This document shows positions 33,957 to 45,235 of a stretch of 64,000 bases of DNA, piece by piece. Origin of the DNA: Siphonodentalium dalli (Eukaryota; Mollusca; Scaphopoda; Gadilida; Siphonodentaliidae); NCBI GenBank assembly GCA_032622095.1, contig CP136066.1, positions 104,739,319 through 104,803,318 on the forward strand. The letters run 5' to 3'. Both the position numbers and the translations under genes were made by a program. The notes under the pieces were generated by a model. It was not told where the DNA came from and searched no databases. It saw only the letters and a program-made list of their open reading frames with translations. Position 1 is the first letter of the stretch. Every line of letters begins with the position of its first letter.

Positions 33957-35037
33957 ATAACGCTTTCTATATTTAATAGTCATTGACGAGTGGTTCATTT
34001 AGCCATTATTCAGATACTAAGCTCACCAAACAACCATATTGTTATTTGAACATTTCCTACCAAACATGAATCCTTCTGCACTTGTATTATCTTATCTGTC
34101 TGTCGTCTGCTTTTATTATTTGACATCCCTAAAATAAGCAATAGATCATTCCAAAGTATACTTTTAGAGCTGAATGGGAGAATCCATTCCGTATAGAAAG
34201 GGTTAAGTAGAGATGGTTTACACAAGAAATATAGATCAGTAACAGTCTGCATATAAGTAATTTTACTTGTCCAAAATGTGACAAAAACGAGCAATTATTA
34301 TGTTTAACTCTTAAAGATGGTCTATCTCTTTGTAAACATGTGCTATATAGTTACCGGGGTATAAAGATGGTCTATATCTTTGTAAACATGTGCTATATAG
34401 TTACCGGGGTTTAAAGATGGTCTATCTCTTTGTAAACATGTGCTATATAGTTACCGGGGTATACAATATTATACATGGATCGAAGATCCCTGTCCGGAAA
34501 TGCTTCTATCGATTAATATTGATTATCTTTCGAATATTTTCTGGTCTAAAACGTGTGGTTGTTTAGGTAACGAACAATGGTGATTACTGTTAATAGAGAC
34601 CAGAAATGTTAATGTGTAATGTTGTCACAAATAAACGTTAGACTCATTATCACCTATAGGTATGGAATTAAACAATAAAAACATCTGGGACATTTGACAT
34701 TCTAATCGTAACTAGGGGAACACCCTAATGATCTTTATCACTATATGGTGTCGTCTGCATGGTCTGTTATAAAAATAGAGTGTCCCATGTAATCATTTCA
34801 TTATATAATAAAATATTCGAAATAACATAAAATATTAATTGATAGTGGAAGCGTTTCCGGACAGGGGTCTTCAATTCATATTTATTATTTTATACCCACG
34901 AAACTATTGTTAAATGAAGAGATAATCCATCTTTGAACAATAGTGGTAATACATCGCTTTCAAATCCCCATAAGCCTATACATTCTCCGGGTGTAAAACA
35001 ATACATCACAATGGCATACAGCTGATTTGGTAAAACC
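33957..35037. other. No gene; repeat fragment and 50-bp minisatellite
   Basis: The stretch 34130-34215 shares ATTCCAAAGTATACTTTTAG-like and GTATAGAAAGGGTTAA words with 60200-60285. A tandem repeat follows at 34311-34460. The rest is AT-rich with no recognised exon. Confidence 0.45.
34311..34460. repeat. Minisatellite, 3 units of 50 bp
   Basis: Three near-identical units, each TTAAAGATGGTCTATCTCTT ... ATATAGTTACCGGGG (starts 34311, 34361, 34411). The units differ at only a few positions, so the expansion is young. Confidence 0.95.
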
Positions 35038-35859
35038 TTAAATCGAGAGACCCTATAAAAGCCCAACTGGGCGGCCCAGCTGGGCGATTTTGACAAAAAT
35101 AGTATAAAAGCCCAGCTGGGCGGTATTAGAGTAAACTCCAAATTAAAGGATATTTTTGACGCAATACTGATTGGTTATTACTTTTGGACAACTAATATAT
35201 CTATTTCTTTGCGAATATCCCGAAAACTTGCCATCAGAAAGCTTTCGGAGCGAATATTGCAGACCGAAGCATCGCCGGATGACCGAAGTAAATTTTCGCT
35301 TATTTTCACTCAGTTTTCGCACATTTTTGGCTATTTTCTAATTATATACATCAATACAAGGATGTTTACATGTTTTAACACAACAAGTGACCATTTATTT
35401 AAATACGTACTAAAGGGTTTTTCTAAGTACATCTTTTAAAACGAGTTTTGAGACGATATCTATCGAATAACGTGGAACCGCCCAGCTGGGCACTTTCGAT
35501 AAATATTGTCTTCCCAGATTTTTGCATATTTCTACAATTTTACACCAATTCTGGTGCGCCCTGGAGTACAAACATAACAAATGGTCATATTTTGTTGCAC
35601 ACGCCAACGTTTTCTTCAAATTTAAATCATTTTAAACGAGTATTTACATGATTTTGATGAGTGTTCGTCCAACCGGGCTTACGAAATATTATGATCAACG
35701 TTTTTTAACGATTTCTTCATTTTCACACCAACTCGAGTGCATCCGTGTGTTCAGAAATAACAAATAACCACATATTATTTGTAAATGCCGAGAGTTTGTT
35801 AATTTGGATCATTTAGAACCAGTATTTAAACGATTTTCGAACTCTCACTGAACCTCCCA

Positions 35860-35940
35860 GCTGAGCGGTTACGAACAGCCTGACTGGGCGGTTACGAACG
35901 TGACTGGGCGGGTACGAACCTGGCTGGGCGGTTACGAACT
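35860..35940. repeat. Tandem CTGGGCGGTTACGAAC units inside the MULE-like element
   Basis: Four units of ~20 bp (CAGCTGAGCGGTTACGAAC, GACTGGGCGGTTACGAAC, GACTGGGCGGGTACGAAC, GGCTGGGCGGTTACGAAC). They are related to the terminal AGCTGGGCG word. Confidence 0.85.
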
Positions 35941-36472
35941 ATCATGCTAACTAATGCTTAAAAAATAATTTTACTTGTGTGTATGAACCGTGCCATTATA
36001 TCCTTTACACAGAACCTTGCACATTGAGGATTTTGGTATCATAAATAAATTGTGGCTTACCTTAAATTTTCTTGACGGGTATAATTATCCAATATGACAT
36101 TAAAATCCGGCTATGGTTATACACACAACGAACGATATTTAGATGGTGAACAATACATTATATATTTGGAGTGTTTGCGGGGGCTAACCCCGGGATGGTC
36201 GAATAGACCTAGAGGTCTATTCCTTCACCCCTCATGTTTTTTGCCTTTATTTAAAATCATGAAAAAAAGAGCATTTTTATACATTCATACAATTATTTCT
36301 TTTATGTTTCTTCTTTCTTGGTGGCTTCTCTCCTGAAGATGAAGGAGACGGAGTTGGTTTCTGTCTTAGTTGGTATTGCTGTTACTGTTGTTCGTTAATT
36401 TTTTCCCACTTTGCAGCTTCTGCCAGCGCTGCGTCTGCTTTCTTCTGTAGATTGTCTAGCAGTTCACATGCT

Positions 36473-37078
36473 TCATCGTCGGTTGGAGCAGGGGTGGTCG
36501 TTCCGGCCCCTCTTCGATGAAAACGGGGGACACCGGAGGTCGCGGTGTCGGCGGGTTGTAATCATCCGCTGCATCTGGATCCGGTGGTATAGAGGTGGTA
36601 GTGTCTCCCTGAATACCACAAAGTCGGCGACAGGGACGGCCGGGGTGACATCGACGTCCCTGTCGTTCCCGCTGATGGTGGATTCAGGTACATCCACTGC
36701 AGAGGCTGTCTGGATGCCATCAGTCGGCCTCTGAGATGTTGTGTCAGTGGATGTAGACCCGGGATGATGGTCCTGTCCAGGGGTAGGAACCAGGTGGGAG
36801 GTAGCTGGTCGTCTCTCAGCCTTCCTCGATATCCACCTGGCCCTTCTTTCAGCATCCCTGTGACGGTGTCCCGGGTCTTTCTTCTTCTTCTTCCTCATCT
36901 CGGTCTGGGTAGGCCCTCCTCCGGTGTTCTTGGCTGGGCCGCAGCTGGTAGAGGGTGCGACCTCAAACTCCAGGGCCACATCCACCCGACCCGTATGTGC
37001 ATGGATATTCCAACGCACACAATGGGCCGAGTGGAAACCACTCACTGAATGTAGCACCTGGCTGGGGACAAAAGCCAT
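36473..37078 (-). other. GC-rich open frame carried by the MULE-like element
   Basis: The frame is open to 37201, but its upstream part is just translated terminal repeat. Met at 37076-37078 (MAFVPSQVLHSVSGFHSAHC) is the first sensible start inside the element. It encodes about 200 residues. A lysine run and basic helix (RKKKKKDPGHRHRDAERRAR) near residues 80-100 is followed by a Ser/Thr/Pro-rich tail with DRDVDVTPAVPV. I recognise no family. The basic block suggests nucleic-acid binding (inference). A separate minus-strand open piece with ACELLDNLQKKADAALAEAA lies at about 36390-36470 in another frame. AATAAA on the minus strand at 36246-36251 could end a transcript. It may be a captured host gene fragment or the element's own accessory gene. 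Confidence 0.5.
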
Positions 37079-37528
37079 AATCCAGCCAGGTCTAACAAAA
37101 TCGCCCAGCTGGGCTTTTATAGGGTCTCTTAAATCGATTTGGCTTTCGTGAGACGGATGACCACCAATGTCCAATTTCCTTATTGACCGTTTAAGTGTCA
37201 TCTATATTGTCCCGATGCTGAATGTCAGACAGCATCTGTCACGTGACAATTTGTGACAAGTTTTAGAGACATATGTATGTCTTCTATGTGATGAGAGAAA
37301 TTCTTAATTTACTTACGGCACGTCAAATATTGTATACTCCTATATGTGTAGCTGTTAATATTATATGTAGCTGTGTGTCCGCGAAACATCGGTTAAGTAA
37401 CCAATACTCTTCCGCTAAAACGTTTGAAACGGACATGGCTCATTCGAGAATCCAAATTTTGTCTGCGTAATTTGGAAGGAGGTACAAGATAGTTTGACAC
37501 GAAGCCGAAATATTGATAAACTGGTTTC

Positions 37529-37750
37529 ATGTGCTTTGAAAAATACTCGCCATGCATGGTCAGTAATTTTCCAGCTGTTTTAAATTCTTCGCACAGAAGT
37601 GAAACAGACGCTCTTTATTTCTACCATATCAGGAACGCTCTTTTCAGTTCCATGACGTGCACATGGTTGTTGTTTGTTTGTTTTTGGAACCCAAATACCG
37701 TGTTCAAAATTGTATTTATTGATGACTTCGTCGCGTCTTTGTGGGACATA
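37529..37750 (+). mobile_element. 5' fragment of the LINE family at 48-52 kb
   Basis: The plus frame contains YHIRNALFSSMTCTWLL then NPNTVFKIVF, clearly related to the start of the intact LINE ORF (RNALFFSMSCKWLFCVWDPNTVFSCIF). The upstream words TTTCTACCATATCAGGAA match the 5' flank at 51.5 kb. Truncated and without EN/RT. Confidence 0.65.
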
Positions 37751-37839
37751 TAATACCCATAGAAAGGTAGTTCACGTATCTACCAACCTAATGAACCTAT
37801 CTGAAGCAATATGAATTTGTTTTAACGGCTCCGTTATAA

Positions 37840-38140
37840 CCACTCAGGGGTGGATATGTAGGAAGCTGTACATATATAGTGAAATAGATACATAATGTAA
37901 TTATTTGATTATGAAATAAAACACACGTTAAAGAGCGTTCACATGAAAGCTCGTGGGTTGGCTTATATGTGTCATTCTGCGGACATAGTCTGCCCAGAAA
38001 CGCCTCATTTTGAGTCGATAAAGTGACAAAAACGCTCTCATTTTCAGCACATTATCGACTCAAAATGAGGAGATTCTCAGCAGATTATCAAACTAATACA
38101 AGTTCTATTGTAAGCAGATAATGTGCGGATTTTTGGGGCG
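37840..38140 (+). repeat. Dispersed repeat family, copy B
   Basis: Shares CGTGGGTTGGCTTAT, CGCCTCATTTTGAGTCGATA, CATTTTCAGCACATTATCGA and GTAAGCAGATAATGTGCGGA with copy A. The left half is decayed. Confidence 0.7.
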
Positions 38141-39451
38141 AACAGACTGTTGTCTGACACACGTCAAACATTTTGAAATAAGTCTTGTATATCAAAATGA
38201 TCAATATATAATCCTGGGTTTAAGATTGTGAATAAAATATTGTTTACAATAGAGCAATTACAATGTGGACGACGCTATACTGCATGTTAATGTAAAATTT
38301 ACGAAATTAAAAATAGAAGAATTTCAAGGAAATGAGCATGAGAGTTATATCCGTGCTGTAGGCTGTGCAGACTCGTGACGCCCGTGAACTGTTCTGTGCA
38401 TTGTATTCATGGTTTGAATTGGGCATATTGTATGCTGAAGCTGCTCGTGAACATACCTAAACGTGTGACTACCATATATTGGTGTGAAGGGTACTAGAAC
38501 AGGGACCAAATTTAAAATAACTCGGTTTATACGAAAATGAACGTTTTCCAGTATGAAGCTTCTGGCGGTAGTTTTGAATCAATTTATTTATCTCTTCCAA
38601 TGGCTAATTCCGTAAAATTACAAGTATTTTTATAATGTTGAAAATACCATCTTCGATTTATTGATATCGGTGAATGATGGCCAAGAAACATCTCGTATAA
38701 AACAATTGGTTCCAAAACGACGTACATATGGTATGTAAGTTTTTCTCCACTTGAATAATTCATGGGATACTATTAAAATATTGTAAAATAATTGTGTACT
38801 TCTTGGTTTTAAAGTAACTCATCGGATAAGTTATTCACTTCTTTGAACAGCCCATCACGAACAGCATGTTTCCCAGTAAAATATCTGTTGGGGAAATACC
38901 CTCAATGTGATACTTGGCAACGGATCGTAATTATCTTTGAAAACTGCCATTTTGTCTCCGATCAATGATGTATAATTTGACATTGTCGGTGGGACTATTT
39001 TCTAACAGAGACATATTTCAAATATGCAGATAAACTTAGCTGGTGTGTGTATCCAGGCAAATAACTTGCTTGTCCGTGGTTTCTAAGTGTGGCGGGGTAA
39101 TTTACTGGAAAAACTAACTACATATGTGTTAATTCCTCGACCAATAATATGACATGATATGACATAACGGATGAAACGGACATAACGGATGAAACAATGC
39201 TAATGACAAACCAATCTAAATATTGATATTATCGTCTGATACATTGTAAATGTGTAGATGCCCACGAGTGTCACACCATATTTCCACCTCCACCACATCA
39301 TAGTTTCTGCTCGGTTAAAATGTTTTCCACGAAGGGCAGAAAGACCACTCGAAAGACTGTCGTTCGAAACCATCGAGTGTTCGAGATTACCCTGTTCTTC
39401 CACATCGCTAGAAAACGACGAATATGGAGCTAACTACTGATACCGTCTGTT
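38141..39451. other. No gene recognised
   Basis: AT-rich DNA with no convincing ORF. A short degenerate tandem of CATAACGGATGAAAC lies at 39161-39197. Confidence 0.4.
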
Positions 39452-39800
39452 CTCCCGAAAACCAGCACATTATCTGCTTATAATATAACTTGTTTTTTGG
39501 TAGATAATCTGCTTAGAATCGCCTCATTTTGGATCGATAATGTGCTGAAAATGTGAGCGTTTTAGCCACATTATCGACATAATGAGGCGACTCTGAGCAG
39601 AATACGTGGGGACAAAAACAACTCACGTCTGTTCAGGTGTACGCTCTTTAACATGTGTTTTCAGTGCGGCCCGCGTCATAAACGAAATAACAGCTATTAC
39701 TCCATTGTCTGCTTATTTTAAAATCAAACAATCACATTATGTACCTATTTCACATTATAGGTCGATTATGTGCGTATTTGTGCGATGATATGTTGACTGA
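39452..39800 (-). repeat. Dispersed repeat family, copy C
   Basis: Inverted copy: CAGCACATTATCTGCTTATA ... AGAATCGCCTCATTTTGGAT ... CAGTGCGGCCCGCGTC ... GTCGATTATGTGCGTATTTG. Full family order from end to end. Confidence 0.72.
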
Positions 39801-40768
39801 TCAATTCAGCGCTCATTTCAGACTAGTCATCCCCAATTAACTATCAGACAGACAATCAGTTGCCCAGTGATATGCAGTCGTGTCGGTGAAATATCCTAAA
39901 GATAAGACTTGTCAACTGTCTTTCGAAAATATCACATAATTGTGTCTGGGATCAACGATGTGCAATTTGTAGTCCCCCTATGGGATTATCCATTCTTCGC
40001 AACGCGTCAGTCTCGCCTGATTGAATGTCTTTTATCGACTCACATTGGCAACTCCGTCTACATAATTTGTTGTATATGCTCACAATATATAATACCGATT
40101 GTTCAGATACTGTTTTTATCTCTATACATATAACAAAGGAAGACACAATCGAAATACACCAAATAGTATTTCGACAATTGTGCCACAGAATGTCACAAGT
40201 TTACCATTCCCTGTATCCATGGTACCACATTATACCATAGTTGCGTGCAGATACCTTCAACGAACCAAAATCCATGCGCCCATAGAGCAAGCATATTCCT
40301 TATGTCAGATATCAAGATCATCATACTTGATAGTTTAAAATCGATTTGTTGGGGTAATACTTTTGATACATCGTTGTCAGTTACTACTTGTTTATTTGAC
40401 GAGATGTTCATATGTATCACCCATTGTTTTTGGACTTACAAGTATATGATTAAATAAGTCTGATGAAACGCCCTTCATCGTGTGTCGAATCTGCTTTGTT
40501 TTCTTCTGGATCTCGCGCGTGGAAACAAGCAGAACGGGATTGCCCGACACAGGGACAACACGACGCAATAGATCGGGAAACCTGTTCCAGAGAAAACCCG
40601 ACCCACGGAAAACCCGACCCAAATAAATAATAAAATATAACTTATCACAATCTAATTTTCTTGATTGTCGCTCTTTCCATGACTGTATTTCGCCATATGT
40701 ATAGTTTGATTATTCGTTTATTATACAGTTCGTGCTGTTTAGGCACAGTCCTTAGTAATCAATTGATT
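39801..40768. other. No gene recognised
   Basis: AT-rich DNA. 40463-40510 (GAAACGCCCTTCATCGTGTG, GAATCTGCTTTGTTTTCTTC) matches the start of the repeat at 53.29 kb. Several short frames on both strands are unassigned. Confidence 0.35.
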
Positions 40769-42093
40769 AATTATACTAACTAGCAGAGTTTGGAGTTTGG
40801 GTTTGGGAAGATCCCCCGGGAAGATTTGAAAGGGCTGTAAGCCCTCTCCTACAACCCACGGTTGAGTGATATAGTGCCGCTGAAGAGCGTTTGTTGAGTT
40901 TGGTTGTGAGTGTTTCCTAGTCATTCGATGCTTGCATGTGGAGTATGGGTTACATGCCACCCTGGCAGGAAGCAAAGCCCCCCCCCCATTCCAAAAGCGG
41001 ACCAGCGAGAAGACTTACCTTGATTGTAATACGAGTTCTGTTAGTTTAACTTAGTTGATATCTTTTTATTTAGTGGTTTGTTGTAAACTAGTGTCCAAGT
41101 TGGTGCATGCTTGAACTCCGTTGCCTTAGTCTGTTGTATTCAGGGCTTATACTACGGGCTCAACTCTAGGAAGGGTGTGCAATGCCGGCCGGTCGGGGCT
41201 CCCCAACTCTCGGTGGTGCAATGCCCGCCTTACACTCCTGTGTGAGTCTCAGAGCCCGTTGACCTGGATGTGTTGTTGCACAGATGAGGACGCAGCTGAG
41301 GCCAGCCTGTTGGTGATATGTCACTGAAGGTTGGGTACCGAATGTTGTTGCTAGTATTGTGTCTTCGTGTATGTACGGGTGTGGTTGAGAGCATGTGTTT
41401 AAATTTGTATATGTGGTTGTAAGTCAGTTGAGGGAGATTATATTGATAGCTTATACTGCGACCACACAGGCAAACAACTAACAACGCGTAAAGGCAGGCT
41501 CGGAATATTCTTGTGCCAGCCTGTACACATTGTATTAAGTTTTATATTAAAGAGTTAGCAGGTTAGTCATTTTGAAAGAGATAATTACTCAATGGCTTAT
41601 AATACGGCCACCAAAAGGGTATCTATGCCGCCCGAGGACATTCATCAGCGCCCAAGGAGCCATCTAGGGCCGGAGCCCGATACCCTACGTTTTAATATTA
41701 TGTTAGTCTTGTTAGACGGTCGATATTGCGGATATTGCATACATGGGTTAGTACATGCCCAATAGGTTGTTTAAGCTGAGTATTACCAGTGGGTTTTATT
41801 GAGGGCTTGCTTTACTGCAGAGAGGGCGTGGCCATTTCACTGTGATATCCTGTCGATGAGCAGTACGTCTCATCGAGCCCTGTTGAAACATAATTCATAA
41901 TTACATGTCCTCCTGGTGGGGCTGACTCGATAATGTGATGTCTACTTGTATACTTAATTTCCTTTTGATTGAACTGTGTTAGTAACTTGATCGACCTAGC
42001 GTTTTATGAGTTTTATGAGATAAGTCTATTTATTTATGTTGATTGGGAAGTGTTCGTTGAATTGGGGGAGTGATGGCATGACCATTGAGGGGT

Positions 42094-42400
42094 TTATTCC
42101 GGTGAACCAGAACCAACTTCGCGTCGCCGGCCAGCTGCTTTTGTTTTGTCTTTGGTGAGTAATGTTTTCCTAAGTTCTAGTTCGTCGACTAAAGTACTGC
42201 CTTGTAGTCTTATAAGACTGTTTGCGGCTAGTACTTGTAATCTGACGCGGATAGTTGGTATATCGGCTGTATCATGTAACGTTCTGATGGGGGTACGTAT
42301 GTTTTCCTGAAGGGCCATTCTTAATGTTTTATTCTGTATAATTTGGAGTTTGTTGAGTGTGGATTCGGCTTTAACTAAGATTGCAGGTTTGATCTTGTTG
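42094..42400 (-). pseudogene. Jockey-type LINE ORF2 C-terminal remnant
   Basis: From about 42400 downward the frame reads AILVKAESTLNKLQIIQNKT LRMALQENIRTPIRTLHD, then IPTIRVRLQVLAANSLIRL, ending EVGSGSPE-stop at 42094. 'LQ-x-x-QNK-x-LR-x-AL ... TP-x-x-x-LH ... IP-x-I-x-x-RL' is a hallmark of the region after the RT in jockey/LOA-type ORF2. It is in a different frame from the ORF1 remnant. Confidence 0.75.
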
Positions 42401-42824
42401 GCGGTTGGTGTTTTTTCCGAGGAGGTAGGTGGTTTGGCGGGTGGGTTTGTTGTTGTTTGTTGGGTGGTGCTGGGTGCAGAGGTTTTGGCTGTAGCTGTGG
42501 GTTTCGGATGTTTTGAAGATGTTGGTGGTTTGCTGCTATGGTGATTTTAGTGGTTTTGGATTTGTTTGTTTTGGTCTTAGATGTTTGTGTTTTGCATGAT
42601 AGTTCGATCAATTGTTGTGTTAAGGAGTCAGCTCGTTTGGTTGCTTCGATGGTTAGTTGCTGTTGAACTTCGAGTTTTTGTTCTAGTCTGAGTGTGCTCT
42701 CCTTGTTTTCAGCTCGGAGTTTGATCATGTCCTCCTTGTTATCAGCTCGGAGTTGTGCCATTTGATCATGTAGCTTTGAGATGACCTCGGTTAATGAGTC
42801 TTTCGATTGCAATGTGGGATCCAT
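42375..42824 (-). CDS. LINE ORF1 N-terminal remnant with coiled coil
   Basis: MDPTLQSKDSLTEVISKLHD begins a 149-codon frame. Residues ~10-75 form a strong heptad pattern (LHDQMAQLRADNKED, LRAENKESTLRLEQK) with an imperfect duplication of 'LRADNKE/LRAENKE'. Then comes a Gln/Pro/Lys/His-rich tail. Coiled-coil starts are usual in LINE ORF1 proteins that trimerise on RNA. Zinc knuckles or an RNA-recognition domain are absent, having been lost with the deletion. The frame ends QS-stop just where ORF2-derived sequence begins in another frame. Confidence 0.6.
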   Translation of the reverse strand: MDPTLQSKDSLTEVISKLHDQMAQLRADNKEDMIKLRAENKESTLRLEQKLEVQQQLTIEATKRADSLTQQLIELSCKTQTSKTKTNKSKTTKITIAANHQHLQNIRNPQLQPKPLHPAPPNKQQQTHPPNHLPPRKKHQPPTRSNLQS

Positions 42825-43309
42825 GATTGGTTGAAATGAGTGTTTAAGTGATTGAAAATTATGTAGGCGATGGAAAAGTGTCGGAATTGTTAAAAGTTGG
42901 AAAAATATTGGATAAGAGTAGAAGTAAGTGAAAAGGTAATGCTAAATTGCAAAAGAATTGAAAAGATGTCACAATATTGTCCAAAAAGTAAGCCGAAATA
43001 ACAGTGCGAAGATTAAATTGTACTTAACAGCGGGTGTCCGAATAGCATGGGTAACCAGGTAGCCGTATCTAGGCGAGTCGCGCAGTCGTTGATTGCTCTA
43101 TTGTCCGGAGTCGGTAGAGAGCTGTCGAGTGAGCGGTCTGTAATCAGCCAGGTGTTGGTGAATCGAGAATGCTTTGTTTGCAGTATCGGTTGTCCAGAGA
43201 GCTGAGAAATTAGCGACCTGTCACGATGAACGCGGGAGGTCGAATGAATGATATGAATTATACTAACTAAATATTACCTTTAAATTTATAAAGCCTTTTT
43301 AGCTCACTA

Positions 43310-43950
43310 GCTCACCTGAGACGAAGCTCTTTAAAAATACGCTCTTTAAAAAATCGTCAGTTGTGGGTTGCACCCCACAATTTACTCAAACAAAAGATCG
43401 CACCCCACAAGTATTCATGGGTATGTGCAGTCACCCCACAAGTATACTTTGGCCAGTACGTCTGTCCGTCTGTCCGTCAACTTTTTTTAAAACATCTTCT
43501 CCTCTGAAACCATCATACCGAATTGGTTCATATTTGGTGTGGATGTTCCCTAGGTGACTCTCATTCAGATTTGTTCAAATGAGGTCACTGGGTCAAATAG
43601 TTGCGAAGCCAGGGCCATAACTCTATTCCTCCATAGTAATTCTTAGAACGACTTCTTTTACTGAACTATAAGGCGTATGGATTCATATTTGGTGTGGATG
43701 TTCCCTAGTTGACTCAAATTCAGATTTATTATAATGAGGTCACCAGGTTGATTAGTTGAGAAACCAGGGCCATAACTCTATCCCTCTATAGTAATTCTTA
43801 GAATGACTTCTTCTTTTGAACCATTAGACCGATTTAGCTTACATTTGGTATGGAGAGTCCTTGTTTGACTGGGGTTCAGATTTGTTCAAATGGGGTCACT
43901 GGGTCAAATAGGGGCAGAGCCTGGGCCCAGGACATAACTCTTTAAAAAAA
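43310..43950 (+). repeat. Bivalve-type 'CTCACCTGAGACGAAG' repeat with ~160-bp units
   Basis: Starts AGCTCACCTGAGACGAAGCT. It is interrupted or extended by a block (43328-43460) with TCAGTTGTGGGTTGCACCCC and CACCCCACAAGTAT that is an inverted copy of 32850-32965. Then GTCTGTCCGTCTGTCCGTCA leads into three units sharing TTCATATTTGGTGTGGATGT, CAGATTTGTTCAAATGAGGT and GGGCCATAACTCTAT. No coding function. Confidence 0.8.
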
Positions 43951-44329
43951 AAATTTAATCCATGTTTTAAATCCTTGCCCCCTCAACCCCCCCCCCCACC
44001 TCCCCCACCCCCACCACTGAATGTCCATGCCACCCCACACCATATCATTGCAAGGTTCACACCATTAAAAGCCTTACACTTTAGTTATATGACATGCCAG
44101 GAGCTGACCAGCCTTAATTCTCACAGTGCTCACAGCTGTGTGTCCATTCATTATAAAGTAATTAACTTTTATCTCAATATCCACATTTATCAGGCTGGGA
44201 GAGAATGAGGTGTGTGAATGAAATTTAATCCTATGTGTTCACAGCAATCTCAAATACAACTTTAACTGTTTGACAGTTTACACATTTTATAATAGTATTA
44301 GTATTAACCATTTCATTACCAGAGCTATG

Positions 44330-44910
44330 CTGGTACAGCAAAAGACCCTGCACCAGTGTATTCTCCTATATATAAGAGAATACACTGGGGATCAAGGAAA
44401 TATTGTTAGGCCAATTTTGTCAGACATCCAAATAAATCAGACATGTCCTATTCTCGCAGGGATGTCCCCACATATGTTTGGGAAGGGGGGAAATTTCTCA
44501 GATTTGTTCATTGAGATGTAATTTTTTTTCCAAAACCAATTACGTATACTAAAATAAAATGAATATAAAATAATAGACCATTGATCAAGAGAAATGAGCT
44601 CCTAGTTTTAATATTTGTCCAATATTTATTATTTTATAACAAGGTACTAGTATCATGCCCGTGCATTGTCTTATATATATGTGAGTGTCCCATAGGTAGC
44701 CTCACCTAAGAGAATGCACTGGCTCTCAAGGTTAAGGAAATATTGTTAGGCAAATGTAGACAAGCATCCAAATAAATCACAGATGTCCTATTCTTGCAGG
44801 GATGTCCCCATGGGTTGAGGGGGTGGAATTAGCAGATTTGTTAAATAAGATGTAATTTGTTTTCTCAAAATTAATTATTTAGACTAAAATGAATATAAAA
44901 TAGTAAACTA
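44330..44910 (+). repeat. Direct duplication of a ~240-bp repeat unit
   Basis: The stretch 44340-44580 and the stretch 44660-44910 share GGAAATATTGTTAGGC, CATCCAAATAAATCA, GATGTCCTATTCT, GCAGGGATGTCCCCA and ACTAAAATGAATATAAAATA in the same order. Each copy starts with a hairpin-like GTGTATTCTCCTATATATAA GAGAATACAC block, also seen near 28.8 kb. Confidence 0.75.
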
Positions 44911-45235
44911 CTTAATTTTTTAACCCCCCAAATTACATTATATAAAATATATGCCATATTATATACCATTTGAATGAGGAAGCTCCAAAACATTGTATTA
45001 TCAACTTTTCCAGTATAATAAACTGTGGACATGTTGTTTTTATTGAGTTGCCAAAGAGTTTTGTCATCTAGGAGTTTTGTCATCTAGATTGCAGTAAATA
45101 GCAAAATTATTTTCAATGCAGGGGGAATAACTCTATATATTAAAGATGGAGTTCTTCCCCTTCCATTGAAAAGTTTGAATTCTGTTGCATTCTGGGATCC
45201 AAAGGCGGGGGTCATTCTATAATTTCAGTAGTTTT

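Larger units (their letters stand above)
35047..37128. mobile_element. 2.1-kb MULE-like element with 9-bp target duplication
   Basis: The 9-bp direct repeat TTAAATCGA lies at 35038-35046 and 37129-37137. The element ends are inverted: GAGACCCTATAAAAGCCCA ... AGCTGGGCGATTTTG on both sides. The left end has a 12-bp insertion (ACTGGGCGGCCC) and a second partial copy TATAAAAGCCCAGCTGGGCG at 35103-35122. A 9-bp duplication with a terminal GAG is typical of Mutator-like elements, but no MURA-type transposase is visible. The left 1.2 kb is AT-rich and non-coding. The right 0.75 kb is GC-rich and carries minus-strand open frames. A perfect 12-bp palindrome GCCCAGCTGGGC occurs at 35074, 35110, 35480 and 37103. 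Confidence 0.85.
40783..43255 (-). mobile_element. Internally deleted LINE (ORF1 start fused to ORF2 end)
   Basis: The 14-bp direct repeat AATTATACTAACTA flanks it (40769-40782 and 43256-43269), a LINE-type target-site duplication. On the minus strand there is a ~430-bp 5' UTR, an ORF1 start at 42824, and then, directly beyond its stop, the C-terminal part of a jockey-type ORF2 (LNKLQIIQNKTLRMALQENI, TLHDTADIPTIRVRLQVLA). This is followed by a long 3' region ending in CCAAACCCAAACTCCAAACT. The whole endonuclease and RT are missing between about 42380 and 42370. Since the target-site duplication bounds the deleted form, the element was probably already deleted when it inserted. Confidence 0.8.

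Noticed and set aside
35038-37137. Kolobok/piggyBac (TTAA) interpretation of the 2.1-kb element
   Set aside because: TTAA is present at both junctions, but only as the first four bases of a longer 9-bp match TTAAATCGA. Using TTAA alone leaves unequal ends, so a 9-bp duplication fits better.
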